From Sulfitobacter undariae (GTDB lineage Bacteria > Pseudomonadota > Alphaproteobacteria > Rhodobacterales > Rhodobacteraceae): 64,000 nucleotides of DNA. Shown here piece by piece: positions 42,936-52,194 of this stretch. The position numbers and the translations under genes were made by a program. The notes under the pieces are model-generated. The model had not been told where the DNA came from. It saw only the letters and a program-made list of their open reading frames with translations, and did no database searches. Positions within the stretch are counted from its first letter, which is position 1, and each line of letters starts with the position of its first letter. The stretch is from positions 62,001-126,000 of the forward strand of contig NZ_JACIEI010000008.1 of the NCBI RefSeq assembly GCF_014196805.1, in the 5' to 3' direction.

Positions 42936-44048
42936 TTAACCTAGAGAGGCAGGGTCAATTTTGGAGAAAACCTCACGCAGATATAGTTCTCCGACGGCTT
43001 TCGGGTCACTTACATCAACGGTTTTCACCAGTTCTTCCCATTTTGCGACCAATGCCTGAAAACGTTCTGCCTGCTCGGGAGCGTCGGAAATATTATAAGT
43101 GTCGCGGTTCAAAGTGACGACGTTTTCCATATCGCTTGAACGGAATGCTTCTGACTTTTCTTTCACATCGGCATCCGGTTCCAGCATCTCAACACCATGC
43201 GGCGCGGAATCTGCGATGATGTCCTTGGCTTGTCTTACGCTATCGACTGTCGCGATGGCATGACCAAAGGCCGCGCCATCGATCATTGCGCGTTTGGCTT
43301 TATCGCTGAGCGTGCCCCAAGTCATCTGGCTGACGTTGAACATCGAATTACCAATGAAAACGGCAACGGGCTGGTTCAGCGCGTAATCTGCAACTTCACC
43401 AGTAGACAAAAGGTCTAGTGTTTCGAGCGTGTGGACGTTGCCATCAATATGGCCTTGGCTCATGCTTTCATAGATATCGGTTGATCCAAGGCTGACAGCG
43501 GTGGCGCCCATCGCATCAAGCCAGCGGCCAAAAGGTCCGAAGCCGCGGATTTTTTTGCCCTGAAAGTCAGCCAGCGATTTGATTGGTGTCTGGCTGTACA
43601 TATAGTAAGGGCCGGTGACCGTATTGCCGAGGAAGATTTGCCCAGCATCGTTGAATTCAGCAAGGCAGGAGGCACAGGTGAGCATAAATTCATTTGCGGC
43701 GCCTGCCATAGCGACAGGATCAACACCTGCTGTGCCCATATCGCTCAGCAAGTTCGCATAGGGTAATTCGGCGCGGTGATAGGCCGGAACAACAAATCCG
43801 CTATCTGCGATGCCATCGCGCAGGCCGGTGAAGGTTTCGGTGAAGTTCAGGAGTGATCCAGCGTAAACTTTAACATCTGTCTCGCCGTCTGTTTTTTCTT
43901 TGATGTAGTCGGCCCATGCGTTGGTCCCATCCATCAGCCCGCCATCACCTGCTGCGCCAATAGCGTGACGCAGAGTCTCGGCCTGTGCTGCGGGTGCCAG
44001 TGTAAACGCCGTGATAGCGGCCAGTGTTGTCAGCTTAAGTAACTTCAT
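42936..44048 (-). CDS. TRAP transporter substrate-binding protein DctP, system 2
   Basis: A 370-residue periplasmic protein with signal peptide MKLLKLTTLAAITAFTLAPAAQA. The carboxylate-binding region is FQGKKIRGFGPFGRWLDAMGATAVSLG. The cysteine pair in TCASCLAEF and the C terminus VFSKIDPASLG mirror DctP 1 (NCGDC; SKIDVASYGQ), so the two form a subfamily. It follows ligase 2 after 85 nt; a 14-bp palindrome AGGGGAATTCCCCT (44078-44091) lies in that gap. Ligand is probably a carboxylic acid activated by ligase 2. Confidence 0.92.
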   Translation of the reverse strand: MKLLKLTTLAAITAFTLAPAAQAETLRHAIGAAGDGGLMDGTNAWADYIKEKTDGETDVKVYAGSLLNFTETFTGLRDGIADSGFVVPAYHRAELPYANLLSDMGTAGVDPVAMAGAANEFMLTCASCLAEFNDAGQIFLGNTVTGPYYMYSQTPIKSLADFQGKKIRGFGPFGRWLDAMGATAVSLGSTDIYESMSQGHIDGNVHTLETLDLLSTGEVADYALNQPVAVFIGNSMFNVSQMTWGTLSDKAKRAMIDGAAFGHAIATVDSVRQAKDIIADSAPHGVEMLEPDADVKEKSEAFRSSDMENVVTLNRDTYNISDAPEQAERFQALVAKWEELVKTVDVSDPKAVGELYLREVFSKIDPASLG

Positions 44049-44133
44049 GTGATCCTCCCAGATACGATAGTGTGATTAGGGGAATTCCCCTGTGTGTTCA
44101 GGCCAGTTGACCTGCGCCGCTCCACGCGGGTGG

Positions 44134-45843
44134 CTAAAGCAGTGCAGTCAATTCGTCCTTCTTGACCTTTCCGGTCGCTGTCATCGGAAGGCTGTCCACC
44201 AGCCTGATTTCGGGTACTTTAAACGAGGCCATTTGATCGCGGCACCATGCACGCAAGGTCTCTGCATCAAGAGGTGGGTCTTGATCCAGCGCCAGTTGGA
44301 CAAAGGCCACGGGTACTTCGCCTTTGGCGGCGTCTTGTCTGCCGATAACCCCTGAACCTACAACAGAAGGGTGGCGGCCCAGTAGCATTTCGATTTCAGC
44401 TGGAAATACGGGCATGCCATTGACCTTGAGCATTTCTTTGCGCCGCCCCAGATAGTGAACATAGCCTTGTTCGTTCACCATCCCTATGTCACCCGTATGC
44501 AGCCAGCCTGCGCGAATAGCGTGGGCCGTTTCATCTGGTTTGTTCCAGTATGATTTGAGCACCGAAGGCGAGCGCACGCAAATTTCGCCAGATTTCCCCA
44601 GCGGCTTCAAAGCACCCGTTTCAAAATCACGGATGATGATATCCGTTCCCGTCACGGGAAGCCCTGCAAACACGGGTTGCTGCTGCAAGTCATAATCATC
44701 GCCCTGCATACCCAACGTGAAGGTGTCACAGGTGTTTGTTTCTGTCATGCCATAGGACGCTTCGACCATGGTGCTGCCTGTCAGGGCGCGCCATTCCTGC
44801 CTAAATCCTGAACCCAGCTTTTTGACAAAAGAGCAAACCGAGGTGCCGTTAAGCGAGGAGAGGTCATATTCGGCAACCGCTTCGTGGCGCATGACTTCCA
44901 CTGCGTTATCAACCAATAGCGTGACCGCAGAGGCGCGGTACTCTGCGACGGCGGCCATCCAGCCGATAGCGTCCCAGCGGTGCAGCATGCAAATGGAGGC
45001 CCCCGTGTATACAGGGGCAAGCAGGCCCAAATCTTCGCCCGCGATCCAGAACATAGGGAAGAAGTTTACAATAACATCGTCAGGCCCGATATCTCCCATC
45101 GCCGCCCCGCAATAGGCAGCAACAGTATAGAGCATGTCGCCATGCGTATGCACGCAGCCCTTTGGCATTCCGGTTGTTCCGCCAGTGTAGTTTAGGGCGG
45201 CCACCGCATCCAGATCGATGCAATCAGGCCCTTGAAAGGCATCGGCGCTATCAATCTCGGTAAGAAGCCGTGCAATATTGGGCGCATTCGGCGCACTGCC
45301 CATGCCAGCGGGGAGGGGGATTGCATTGGTGTTGCCAATCATTTCGGCAGCCCCTGTCGCAAAGAGAGTTTTGACAGGGCTGTCAGACAAGACTTGCGCA
45401 ACAAGCCCCGCCAAATCATCTTGAAACACCAGTGTTTCCGCACCGCTGTCGTTGAGCTGATAGGTGAGTTCGATGGCTTTGAACATCGGGTTCACGGGGA
45501 CCAAAATAGCACCCAGTTTCATGATGCCCCAAAAGCAGATCGTGAATTGCGGGCAATTGCCCATCATGACACCCACGCGGTCCCCCGCACTGACCCCGCT
45601 CTTTTGGAGCAGGCCTGCAAATTTGTCGGATAAGGCGTCAACCTCGGCCCAGCTTAGCGTGTTTCCGTAAAAGTGAACCATTGCATCATCGGGCCGTTCT
45701 TTTGCTTCGGCACGTATGTATTGGCTCAGCGGGACTTTGCCTTTGCGATAGGTAATCTCGCGCGGCACACCTGCGGGCCAACTGGCGGCTTGCAAGCGGC
45801 GCAATTCGCTTACGTGATCGTCTAGCTCTTGCGTTTGTGTCAT
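44134..45843 (-). CDS. Acyl-CoA ligase (ligase 2)
   Basis: A 569-residue class I adenylate-forming ligase. P-loop NYTGGTTGMPKGCVHTH; adenine region SYGMTETNTCDTF; lid hinge HTGDIGMVNEQGYVHYLGRRKEMLKVNGMPVFPAEIE; catalytic Lys near LPMTATGKVKKDEL. It lies between the carboxylase and TRAP system 2 genes in one operon and likely makes the CoA ester that the carboxylase uses. About 45 residues longer than ligase 1. Chain length or aromatic preference is not visible. Confidence 0.9.
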   Translation of the reverse strand: MTQTQELDDHVSELRRLQAASWPAGVPREITYRKGKVPLSQYIRAEAKERPDDAMVHFYGNTLSWAEVDALSDKFAGLLQKSGVSAGDRVGVMMGNCPQFTICFWGIMKLGAILVPVNPMFKAIELTYQLNDSGAETLVFQDDLAGLVAQVLSDSPVKTLFATGAAEMIGNTNAIPLPAGMGSAPNAPNIARLLTEIDSADAFQGPDCIDLDAVAALNYTGGTTGMPKGCVHTHGDMLYTVAAYCGAAMGDIGPDDVIVNFFPMFWIAGEDLGLLAPVYTGASICMLHRWDAIGWMAAVAEYRASAVTLLVDNAVEVMRHEAVAEYDLSSLNGTSVCSFVKKLGSGFRQEWRALTGSTMVEASYGMTETNTCDTFTLGMQGDDYDLQQQPVFAGLPVTGTDIIIRDFETGALKPLGKSGEICVRSPSVLKSYWNKPDETAHAIRAGWLHTGDIGMVNEQGYVHYLGRRKEMLKVNGMPVFPAEIEMLLGRHPSVVGSGVIGRQDAAKGEVPVAFVQLALDQDPPLDAETLRAWCRDQMASFKVPEIRLVDSLPMTATGKVKKDELTALL

Positions 45844-45878
45844 GACCTTATCCTCCCAAACATCAGTCGATGGTTCTT

Positions 45879-48800
45879 TTAGCCGTGGGTGTTCATTCGC
45901 ATTCCCTTGGCAATCCAGCCCCGCGTTTCTGCCGGATCAATCACGGCATCAATCTCGTGGGTCGATGCAACGTTCATTGCACCGCCGCGCACATAAAGCT
46001 CGTCAACCAAACGGTTATAAAGCGCTTCTCTGGCGTCTGGGTCCGTTTCGGCCTCAAGCTCTTTGCGGTACCCGAGCTGAACAGCGCCTTCCAATCCCAT
46101 TGGCCCGAACTCGCCCGTTGGCCAAGCTATGGCAAAGGTGGGTTCGCCTAGGCTGCCAGCGGCCATGGCTTGTGCACCGATGCCATATGCTTTTCGCAAA
46201 CAGACAAAAAACATCGGCGCTGTCAGGGTGGCCCCTGCTGCGATCAGGTCGCAGGCTGCACGTACCGAGCCTTCTTCCTCGCTTGCTGGACCAACCATGA
46301 ACCCAGGCGTGTCACACAGCGAAAGCACTGGAAGTTTGAACCTGCTACACAGGGTCAGGAACCTTGCGCCTTTGGCTGATGCTTGGGCATCCAATGCCCC
46401 ACCAAGGTGCTGGGGGTTGTTGGCGATCACACCCATAGGGCGGCCCTCAATACGCATGAACCCTGTGATCATCCCCTGCGCATGTTGCGCGCCGAGTTCC
46501 ATAAAACTGTCGATATCTGCCAGACCTTCAATCACAGGGCGAACAAGATAGGTTTTCTTGCGATTTTCTGGAATGACGTGACGCAACAGTCGTTGATCTG
46601 ATGCTTGCCAGTCTTGGGAATTTCCTTGGAAATAAGACAAGACTTTGCGTGTCGCGCTGATGGCTTCATCATCATCTTCTGCAAGATAATCCAACAGGCC
46701 GTTTTTCGCGTGCATCGGGGCAGGGCCGATTTCTTTGGGGTGGAAACTGCCGATGCCACCCGCTTCGATCATCGCTGGGCCAGCAAGGCCAATCCAGCTG
46801 TTGCGCGTGGCGATGCGTATGTCGCCCGCCCCAAAGAGGGCTGCGTTACCCGCAAAGCAATATCCAGAGTTCACCGTGATTTTCGGGCCCCAACCCTGTA
46901 GCCGAGCATACTCGGCAAAGGTCGTGACTTTTAGGCCAGATTGCACTGTCAGCGCAAAATCATCATCGTTGGGGCGTCCACCGCCGCCTTCCGTGAAGAA
47001 TACAGTCGCCAACCCCTGATCACGGGCGACTTCCAGCATCCTGTCGGTTTTCAAATGGCCGAAGTATCCCTGCGTGCCTGCCATGACCGTGGAATCATAA
47101 GCCATGAGCGCGACCTGAGAGGTTTTTTCTGGGAATTGGCCGGCATTGATTGACCCTACGCCTGTTACGATCCCGTCTGCGGGCGATATGTCGATCAGGG
47201 CATCCAGACCCAATTTACGCCGCTGCCCTGCCAAAACAAGTTGGCCGTATTCATGGAAATCTCCATCAACGCATAGGGCGTCAATGATTTCACGCGTTGT
47301 ACGCTGATCACGGCTACGGCGACGCGTTACCGCCTTGGGGCGAGATTCATCCAGCGTTCGGGAGATGCGGTTTTGAAGCGCGCCCAGATCGGGGCGAATG
47401 TGGTCTGGGGCTGGCGTCACATCTTGGGTTTCGACTTCACCCAATGTGTCATCAGGCGTGAAAGCTAGAACAGGCGCACCCGGCGCAACAGTTTCACCCG
47501 CAAGCACAAACAGATCAACAACAACACCCCCTGCCTCGGCGACAAGGGTGTGCTGCATTTTCATCGCTTCGATCAGCGCAATTTCCTGCCCCTTGGCAAT
47601 CGTATCTCCGACCGAGACATAGATTTTCTGAATCATCGCCTGCATCGGCGCACGAAGTGCTTCGGTCCCTTGCGGTAGCGCAACTTCGCCTTCTGCGGTT
47701 TCTTTAGCGTTCGAAAAGAAGCGGTCATCGCTGTTCTGAGTGAGCACCAGATCATGCATTTGCGTATCAAGTGTGCGTACGTCGACACTCCAATCCGCAA
47801 TGGCTGGGAACTTTAAAAGGCTACGCAAAAATCCGATGTTCGTTTCTACGCCGTCAATCTGGAATTCCGAAAGCGCTCTTTCTGCCTTGGCAAACAAGCG
47901 GGCCAAATCGCCAGATTTTTCATGGATGACCAATTTGGCCAGCATGGGATCAAAGTTGGGGTTGGTGCTGTACCCTGGATAAGCGTAACCGTCGATCCGC
48001 ACGCCGGGGCCAGTTGGCGCGTTATAACTGCCCAATCGCCCACCCGTCGGCGTGAAGGTTCCGTCTTGGTCCAGCCGTTCAGTGTTGATCCGTGTTTGTA
48101 CGCTGTATCCAATAGGCGCTGGCGGCGGGCCGCTCAGGCCCACATCAGCAAGGGATGCGCCTGAAGCGATTGCCAGTTGGATTTCGACCAGATCAAGGCC
48201 GGTGATTTCCTCGGTGATTGTATGTTCAACCTGAATGCGTGGGTTGGTTTCGATAAAGTGGAAGGCGCCATTGGCCTCAACCAAAAATTCAACAGTTCCG
48301 AGGCCACGATATTGGCAGGCCCGTCCAATTGCGATGGACGCCTCCAGCAATGCTGTGCGGGTGTCTTCGTTCAGATGGGGGGCAGGGGCCAGTTCAATCA
48401 CTTTTTGGTGGCGGCGCTGGACAGAGCAGTCACGCTCCCACAGGTGGGTCACATGGGTGCCATCGCCGATGATCTGCACTTCGATATGCCGCACGGATTC
48501 CAGAAACCGCTCTGCATATAATGCGCCGTCACCAAAGGCGGATTGGGCTTCGGCAGTCGCCTGCGCAAATGCTGTTTCTGCATCCTCGGCACTGCGCACG
48601 ATGCGCATACCGCGCCCGCCGCCGCCATTGACGGCCTTTATCATCAGCGCTGCGCCTTGCTGTGCGTCGAAAAAGGCCAACACATCAGCAACTGAGGTAA
48701 GTGGTTTTGACCCGCGAAGGACGGGAACGCCTGCTGTCTCTGCCAGTGCGCGGGCTGACACTTTGTCGCCCTGCATGCGCAGGGTTTCGGCGGTCGGCCC

Positions 48801-49106
48801 TACAAAGGTGATCCCCGCATCTGAACAGGCCTGCGCAAAATCTGCGCGCTCACTTAGAAACCCATAGCCAGGGTGGACAGCATCACAGCCGGTTTCCTGC
48901 GCAATTGCGATCATCGCCTGGCCATCTAGATAACCCGACACGCCAGCACCCGGCAGTTTGCGCAACTCATCGGCATGTTTGGTGTGAAGGGATGTCGCGT
49001 CATCCGCTGTGTGGACTGCAACGGTTTGAATGCCCATAGCTGCGGCTGTGCGTGCCACTCGAATCGCGATCTCACCACGATTTGCAATCAGTAGTTTTTT
49101 GATCAT
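45879..49106 (-). CDS. Single-chain biotin-dependent acyl-CoA carboxylase (LCC type)
   Basis: A 1075-residue protein carrying all carboxylase parts: biotin carboxylase (1-450; NRGEIAIRVARTAAAMG start and the ATP-grasp GGGGRGMRIV), biotin carrier with biotinyl Lys at 516 in EAMKMQHT, and carboxyltransferase (about 580-1075; GGRPNDDDFA, GAGDIRIATRNSWIGLAGPAMIE). Known single-chain long-chain acyl-CoA carboxylases (about 120 kDa) have this order. It opens the operon with ligase 2 and TRAP system 2, so a fatty or branched carboxylic acid is imported, activated and carboxylated. Exact acyl group unknown. Confidence 0.92.
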   Translation of the reverse strand: MIKKLLIANRGEIAIRVARTAAAMGIQTVAVHTADDATSLHTKHADELRKLPGAGVSGYLDGQAMIAIAQETGCDAVHPGYGFLSERADFAQACSDAGITFVGPTAETLRMQGDKVSARALAETAGVPVLRGSKPLTSVADVLAFFDAQQGAALMIKAVNGGGGRGMRIVRSAEDAETAFAQATAEAQSAFGDGALYAERFLESVRHIEVQIIGDGTHVTHLWERDCSVQRRHQKVIELAPAPHLNEDTRTALLEASIAIGRACQYRGLGTVEFLVEANGAFHFIETNPRIQVEHTITEEITGLDLVEIQLAIASGASLADVGLSGPPPAPIGYSVQTRINTERLDQDGTFTPTGGRLGSYNAPTGPGVRIDGYAYPGYSTNPNFDPMLAKLVIHEKSGDLARLFAKAERALSEFQIDGVETNIGFLRSLLKFPAIADWSVDVRTLDTQMHDLVLTQNSDDRFFSNAKETAEGEVALPQGTEALRAPMQAMIQKIYVSVGDTIAKGQEIALIEAMKMQHTLVAEAGGVVVDLFVLAGETVAPGAPVLAFTPDDTLGEVETQDVTPAPDHIRPDLGALQNRISRTLDESRPKAVTRRRSRDQRTTREIIDALCVDGDFHEYGQLVLAGQRRKLGLDALIDISPADGIVTGVGSINAGQFPEKTSQVALMAYDSTVMAGTQGYFGHLKTDRMLEVARDQGLATVFFTEGGGGRPNDDDFALTVQSGLKVTTFAEYARLQGWGPKITVNSGYCFAGNAALFGAGDIRIATRNSWIGLAGPAMIEAGGIGSFHPKEIGPAPMHAKNGLLDYLAEDDDEAISATRKVLSYFQGNSQDWQASDQRLLRHVIPENRKKTYLVRPVIEGLADIDSFMELGAQHAQGMITGFMRIEGRPMGVIANNPQHLGGALDAQASAKGARFLTLCSRFKLPVLSLCDTPGFMVGPASEEEGSVRAACDLIAAGATLTAPMFFVCLRKAYGIGAQAMAAGSLGEPTFAIAWPTGEFGPMGLEGAVQLGYRKELEAETDPDAREALYNRLVDELYVRGGAMNVASTHEIDAVIDPAETRGWIAKGMRMNTHG

Positions 49107-49285
49107 CGGTAGCCCTCCCCTGCATCCCGTCTCACGCTTAGCGACCCATGATTGAATAACTTGTGGATATGCTTCTAACCGAGGGTCACTAAAGTACCCA
49201 AAGTTTATTCATAAATATTTTAATGTGTCAACTAACTTGTGCTCACTCTATTGACCTGCGGTAACCAACTGGGGATACTCAAAAG

Positions 49286-49897
49286 ATGAAAGAACTCACT
49301 GGGTTTCCAACAAAAGAACAATTACGCGATATGAAGCGTCGTGAAATTGTGCGTTGCGCAGCCAAACGGTTCGGCCAAGATGGTTTTGAAAATGTTCCGC
49401 TAGAAGCAATCGCAACGGACCTTGGTGTGACCAAGGCTGCCTTGTACAATTACGTTTCAAGCAAAAACGACTTGCTTCTACAGTGCTATGAGGTCGGCAT
49501 GGACCGACTTGTCGCTGCTGTTGAGGCAGCGAAAGATACGTCAGGTACCGCTGCGCAGCGTTTGAGTGCTGTATTGGAAGCCTATATCATGACGATGACG
49601 CAAAGTGACATGCAATACCTGTGGAGCTACACACGCCCGATGGTCATGTATGGCGATAAACGTGTTGTGCAGGCCATTCGGGACAAGTTGGACTATGCCG
49701 TACGTGACTTGCTGATCGAAGGCATGAAGGACCAGTCATTCCGCCCTGATATTGATCCTAAGCTTGCCAGCCTTGTGATACTTGGGGCGGTGAATTGGGT
49801 TGGTATCTGGTATCGGCCAGACGGGCCTAAACGGGCTGATGAGTTGGCTCAAAAAATTGCACGAGAAGCGCTATATGGGTATCTGTTTAAGCCTTGA
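49286..49897 (+). CDS. TetR-family regulator of the carboxylase operon
   Basis: A 203-residue TetR/AcrR regulator. HTH at about 20-62 (IVRCAAKRFGQDGFENVPLEAIATDLGVTKAALYNYVSSKNDLLLQC). The C-terminal ligand domain is generic. It is divergent from the carboxylase gene with 179 nt between starts; that AT-rich gap should contain its operator. Ligand probably the acyl-CoA of the pathway. No clear palindrome found. Confidence 0.9.
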   Translation: MKELTGFPTKEQLRDMKRREIVRCAAKRFGQDGFENVPLEAIATDLGVTKAALYNYVSSKNDLLLQCYEVGMDRLVAAVEAAKDTSGTAAQRLSAVLEAYIMTMTQSDMQYLWSYTRPMVMYGDKRVVQAIRDKLDYAVRDLLIEGMKDQSFRPDIDPKLASLVILGAVNWVGIWYRPDGPKRADELAQKIAREALYGYLFKP

Positions 49898-50037
49898 AGG
49901 CACTGAGGCGCGTGTCTTTTAAATGTGCTGTACATAGCATTTAGATGGAAATCGCAAATGAGGTGAATATTAGGTTGTCGCTTGATCTGCCGGTAAATGT
50001 TCGCTTTTCTTAAAGTTTATGCACATCTGTGACGTCT

Positions 50038-50946
50038 CTATTCGGTGCTCCATGGTTGTCCGCTATCAAGCTTAACCAACAGGTGGTCAACGAAGCGACG
50101 TATCTTTAGCGGCATCGGATTGGCGGGCGGCCAAAGCGCAACGATTGGTAGGTTGCGGGTTTTGTACTTGGGCAAAATGCGTTCCAAATTGCCTGCGGCA
50201 ATCGCAGGCGCGGCGATGAAGCCGGGCAAGATTGCGAGGCCTGCACCATTGATAGCCATGTCGCGCATGGCCTCGCCGTTGTTCAGCGTTATACGGCTGT
50301 GCAATGTTGGCGGAACGTGTTTTTCAAACTCCCAGAGCTGTGCATTCGACATGTGATGATAGCCAATGACCTGATGGTTTCTCAGGTCTGCGATATCGGA
50401 GGGGCGTCCGTATTTGGCTAGATAGGCGGGGCTGGCACATGGGATTGCTTCGTCTTCGCAGAGCTTGCGCTGCATCAGGGCCGTGTCGCGCAGATGGCCG
50501 ATGCGAATGGCGATGTCAAAACCTTCACGCTGCAAATCTCTGGCGCGGTCATCATAATCAATACGCAGATCAAGATCGGGGTGTTGAGCCGCAAATTCAG
50601 CGATGATTGGTGATAAATAGAGCGTTCCAAAGCTCATCGGTGCTGCTATCGACAGTGTTCCGCGCAGGGTATCTTCGCCTGTGCTGCCCCAAGCCGCACT
50701 TTCTGCTGCGGAAGTGAGCCCTGCGAGGGCAGGGCGCAACCTCGCGTCAAGCCGCAAAGCCGCCTCGGTCGGTGTAATACGGCCTGCATTACGACGAAAC
50801 AGCGCTGCGCCGAGTGTGGCCTCTAGATCGGAAATGCGCTTGCTGATGACGGATTTAGACAAATTCATCCGCGCCGCTGCCGACGTGATGGTGCCAAGCT
50901 CCATAACGGCAAGAAAAGTTTCGATTTCGTCTAATGTGTATCGCAT
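50038..50946 (-). CDS. LysR-family regulator
   Basis: A 302-residue LysR protein. N-terminal HTH ([48 protein letters not shown]) and a periplasmic-binding-like effector domain. Divergent from the VOC dioxygenase-like gene at 51064, with about 117 nt between. It probably controls that gene, perhaps with the neighbouring VOC-esterase and pirin genes, in response to quinones or similar electrophiles. Confidence 0.9.
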   Translation of the reverse strand: MRYTLDEIETFLAVMELGTITSAAARMNLSKSVISKRISDLEATLGAALFRRNAGRITPTEAALRLDARLRPALAGLTSAAESAAWGSTGEDTLRGTLSIAAPMSFGTLYLSPIIAEFAAQHPDLDLRIDYDDRARDLQREGFDIAIRIGHLRDTALMQRKLCEDEAIPCASPAYLAKYGRPSDIADLRNHQVIGYHHMSNAQLWEFEKHVPPTLHSRITLNNGEAMRDMAINGAGLAILPGFIAAPAIAAGNLERILPKYKTRNLPIVALWPPANPMPLKIRRFVDHLLVKLDSGQPWSTE

Positions 50947-51063
50947 GACTCAAGCTTAACACGCGTCTTGCTGTTCGCAATGACAGAACACGGCATTCGT
51001 TTGTGTTCCGCTAGCAAGAAGCGGCAAAGCCGCCAATATGTAAGGCAAAGAAAGGAGGCCATT

Positions 51064-52005
51064 ATGGACCTTACAGGAATTCATCACCTCACTGCGATCA
51101 CAGCGGATGCGCCAACGAACAAGCGGTTCTATACGGAGACGTTAGGCCTGCGGCTGGTCAAAAAAACCGTCAATCAGGATGACACCTCGGCCTATCATCT
51201 GTTCTATGCAGATGGATTGGCAACACCCGGCACTGATCTAACATTCTTTGATTGGCCAACACCCCCAGAGCGCCGCGGCACGCATTCGATCAGTCGCACT
51301 GGACTGCGTGTTGCTGAAGACAGCATGGAATTTTGGGCAGGCCGTCTGGCGGATGAGGGCCTGACACACGGTGATATAGCCGCGCTAGACGGTCGTGCGA
51401 CGCTCGACTTTGAAGACCCAGAAGGGCAGCGGTTTCGGCTGACGGCCGATGACGGGGGTATCATGCATCCTTGGGAACGCAGCACAGTGCCTGCCGCACA
51501 TCAGATCAAAGGGCTAGGGCCGATCACAATCTCGGTGCCAACACTTGCACCGACGCAAACGGTGTTGACGGACGTGCTGAACATGCGACAAGTGCGCGAT
51601 TATGCTAGCCCTGACGATGTAGGGCATGTGCATGTTTTCGAAATGGGGACAGGCGGTGCAGCGGCAGAATTACACGTTGCAATCCAGCCAGATTTACCCG
51701 TTGCCCGACAGGGCGCAGGTGCGGTGCATCATGTTGCCTTCCGCACGCCGGATTTGGTCTCTATCAGGTCGTGGTTCCAACGTTTGGACGGGTTCCGCAT
51801 TCCCAACTCGGCCGAAGTTGAGCGGTATTACTTCCGCAGTCTCTACTTCCGTGAGCCGGGCGGCAACCTGTTCGAGATTGCCACAGACGGACCGGGGTTT
51901 GCTGTCGATGAACCGATGGAGAGCTTGGGCGAAAGCCTAGCCTTGCCGCCATTCCTAGAGGATCGACGTGCGCAGATTGAAGCTGGGTTAAAGCCATTGG
52001 ATTAA
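51064..52005 (+). CDS. VOC-family ring-cleaving-dioxygenase-like protein (MhqO type)
   Basis: Start ATG 51064 ([17 protein letters not shown]; 313 aa) after AAGGAGGCC. Two paired VOC modules: HHLT near the start, HHVAF in the middle and [17 protein letters not shown] near the end supply the two His and one Glu metal ligands of extradiol-type enzymes. Closest known relatives are the MhqO/MhqA proteins induced by hydroquinones. A GC hairpin follows (52012-52037). Activity as a real ring-cleaving dioxygenase is not shown by sequence alone. Confidence 0.87.
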   Translation: MDLTGIHHLTAITADAPTNKRFYTETLGLRLVKKTVNQDDTSAYHLFYADGLATPGTDLTFFDWPTPPERRGTHSISRTGLRVAEDSMEFWAGRLADEGLTHGDIAALDGRATLDFEDPEGQRFRLTADDGGIMHPWERSTVPAAHQIKGLGPITISVPTLAPTQTVLTDVLNMRQVRDYASPDDVGHVHVFEMGTGGAAAELHVAIQPDLPVARQGAGAVHHVAFRTPDLVSIRSWFQRLDGFRIPNSAEVERYYFRSLYFREPGGNLFEIATDGPGFAVDEPMESLGESLALPPFLEDRRAQIEAGLKPLD

Positions 52006-52011
52006 CAAAAC

Positions 52012-52037
52012 GGATCGGCGGGGTCTTCCGCCGATCC
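52012..52037 (+). terminator. Terminator-like hairpin after the VOC gene
   Basis: GGATCGGCGG (52012-52021) pairs with CCGCCGATCC (52028-52037), 10 bp with a 6-nt loop. A T-tract follows only 15 nt later, so termination may be partial. Confidence 0.65.
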
Positions 52038-52085
52038 AACCATTTGGGGATTTTTTGTCCAAATCTCGAAAACAGAACAGATAGT

Positions 52086-52194
52086 ATGGAAAAAATCAGG
52101 ACCAATATGGCGCATGATAAATTGATTGATTTCTCAGTTGGCAACCCCAATGAGGCACAGCGCCCTGCGACGCCGCTCGAACTTATGTTTGACT
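52086..52194 (+). pseudogene. Remnant of an LtrA (low temperature requirement A) gene, 5' end only
   Basis: The frame from ATG 52086 reads MEKIRTNMAHDKLIDFSVGN, followed by NEAQRPATPLELMFDL, the characteristic N terminus of LtrA-family membrane proteins, then stops matching and ends at 52229. Only about 35 codons of LtrA remain. The break falls where the convergent esterase-fusion gene ends (52183), so that gene's last codons run into LtrA-derived DNA. It is a likely scar of a deletion or insertion event. Confidence 0.6.
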
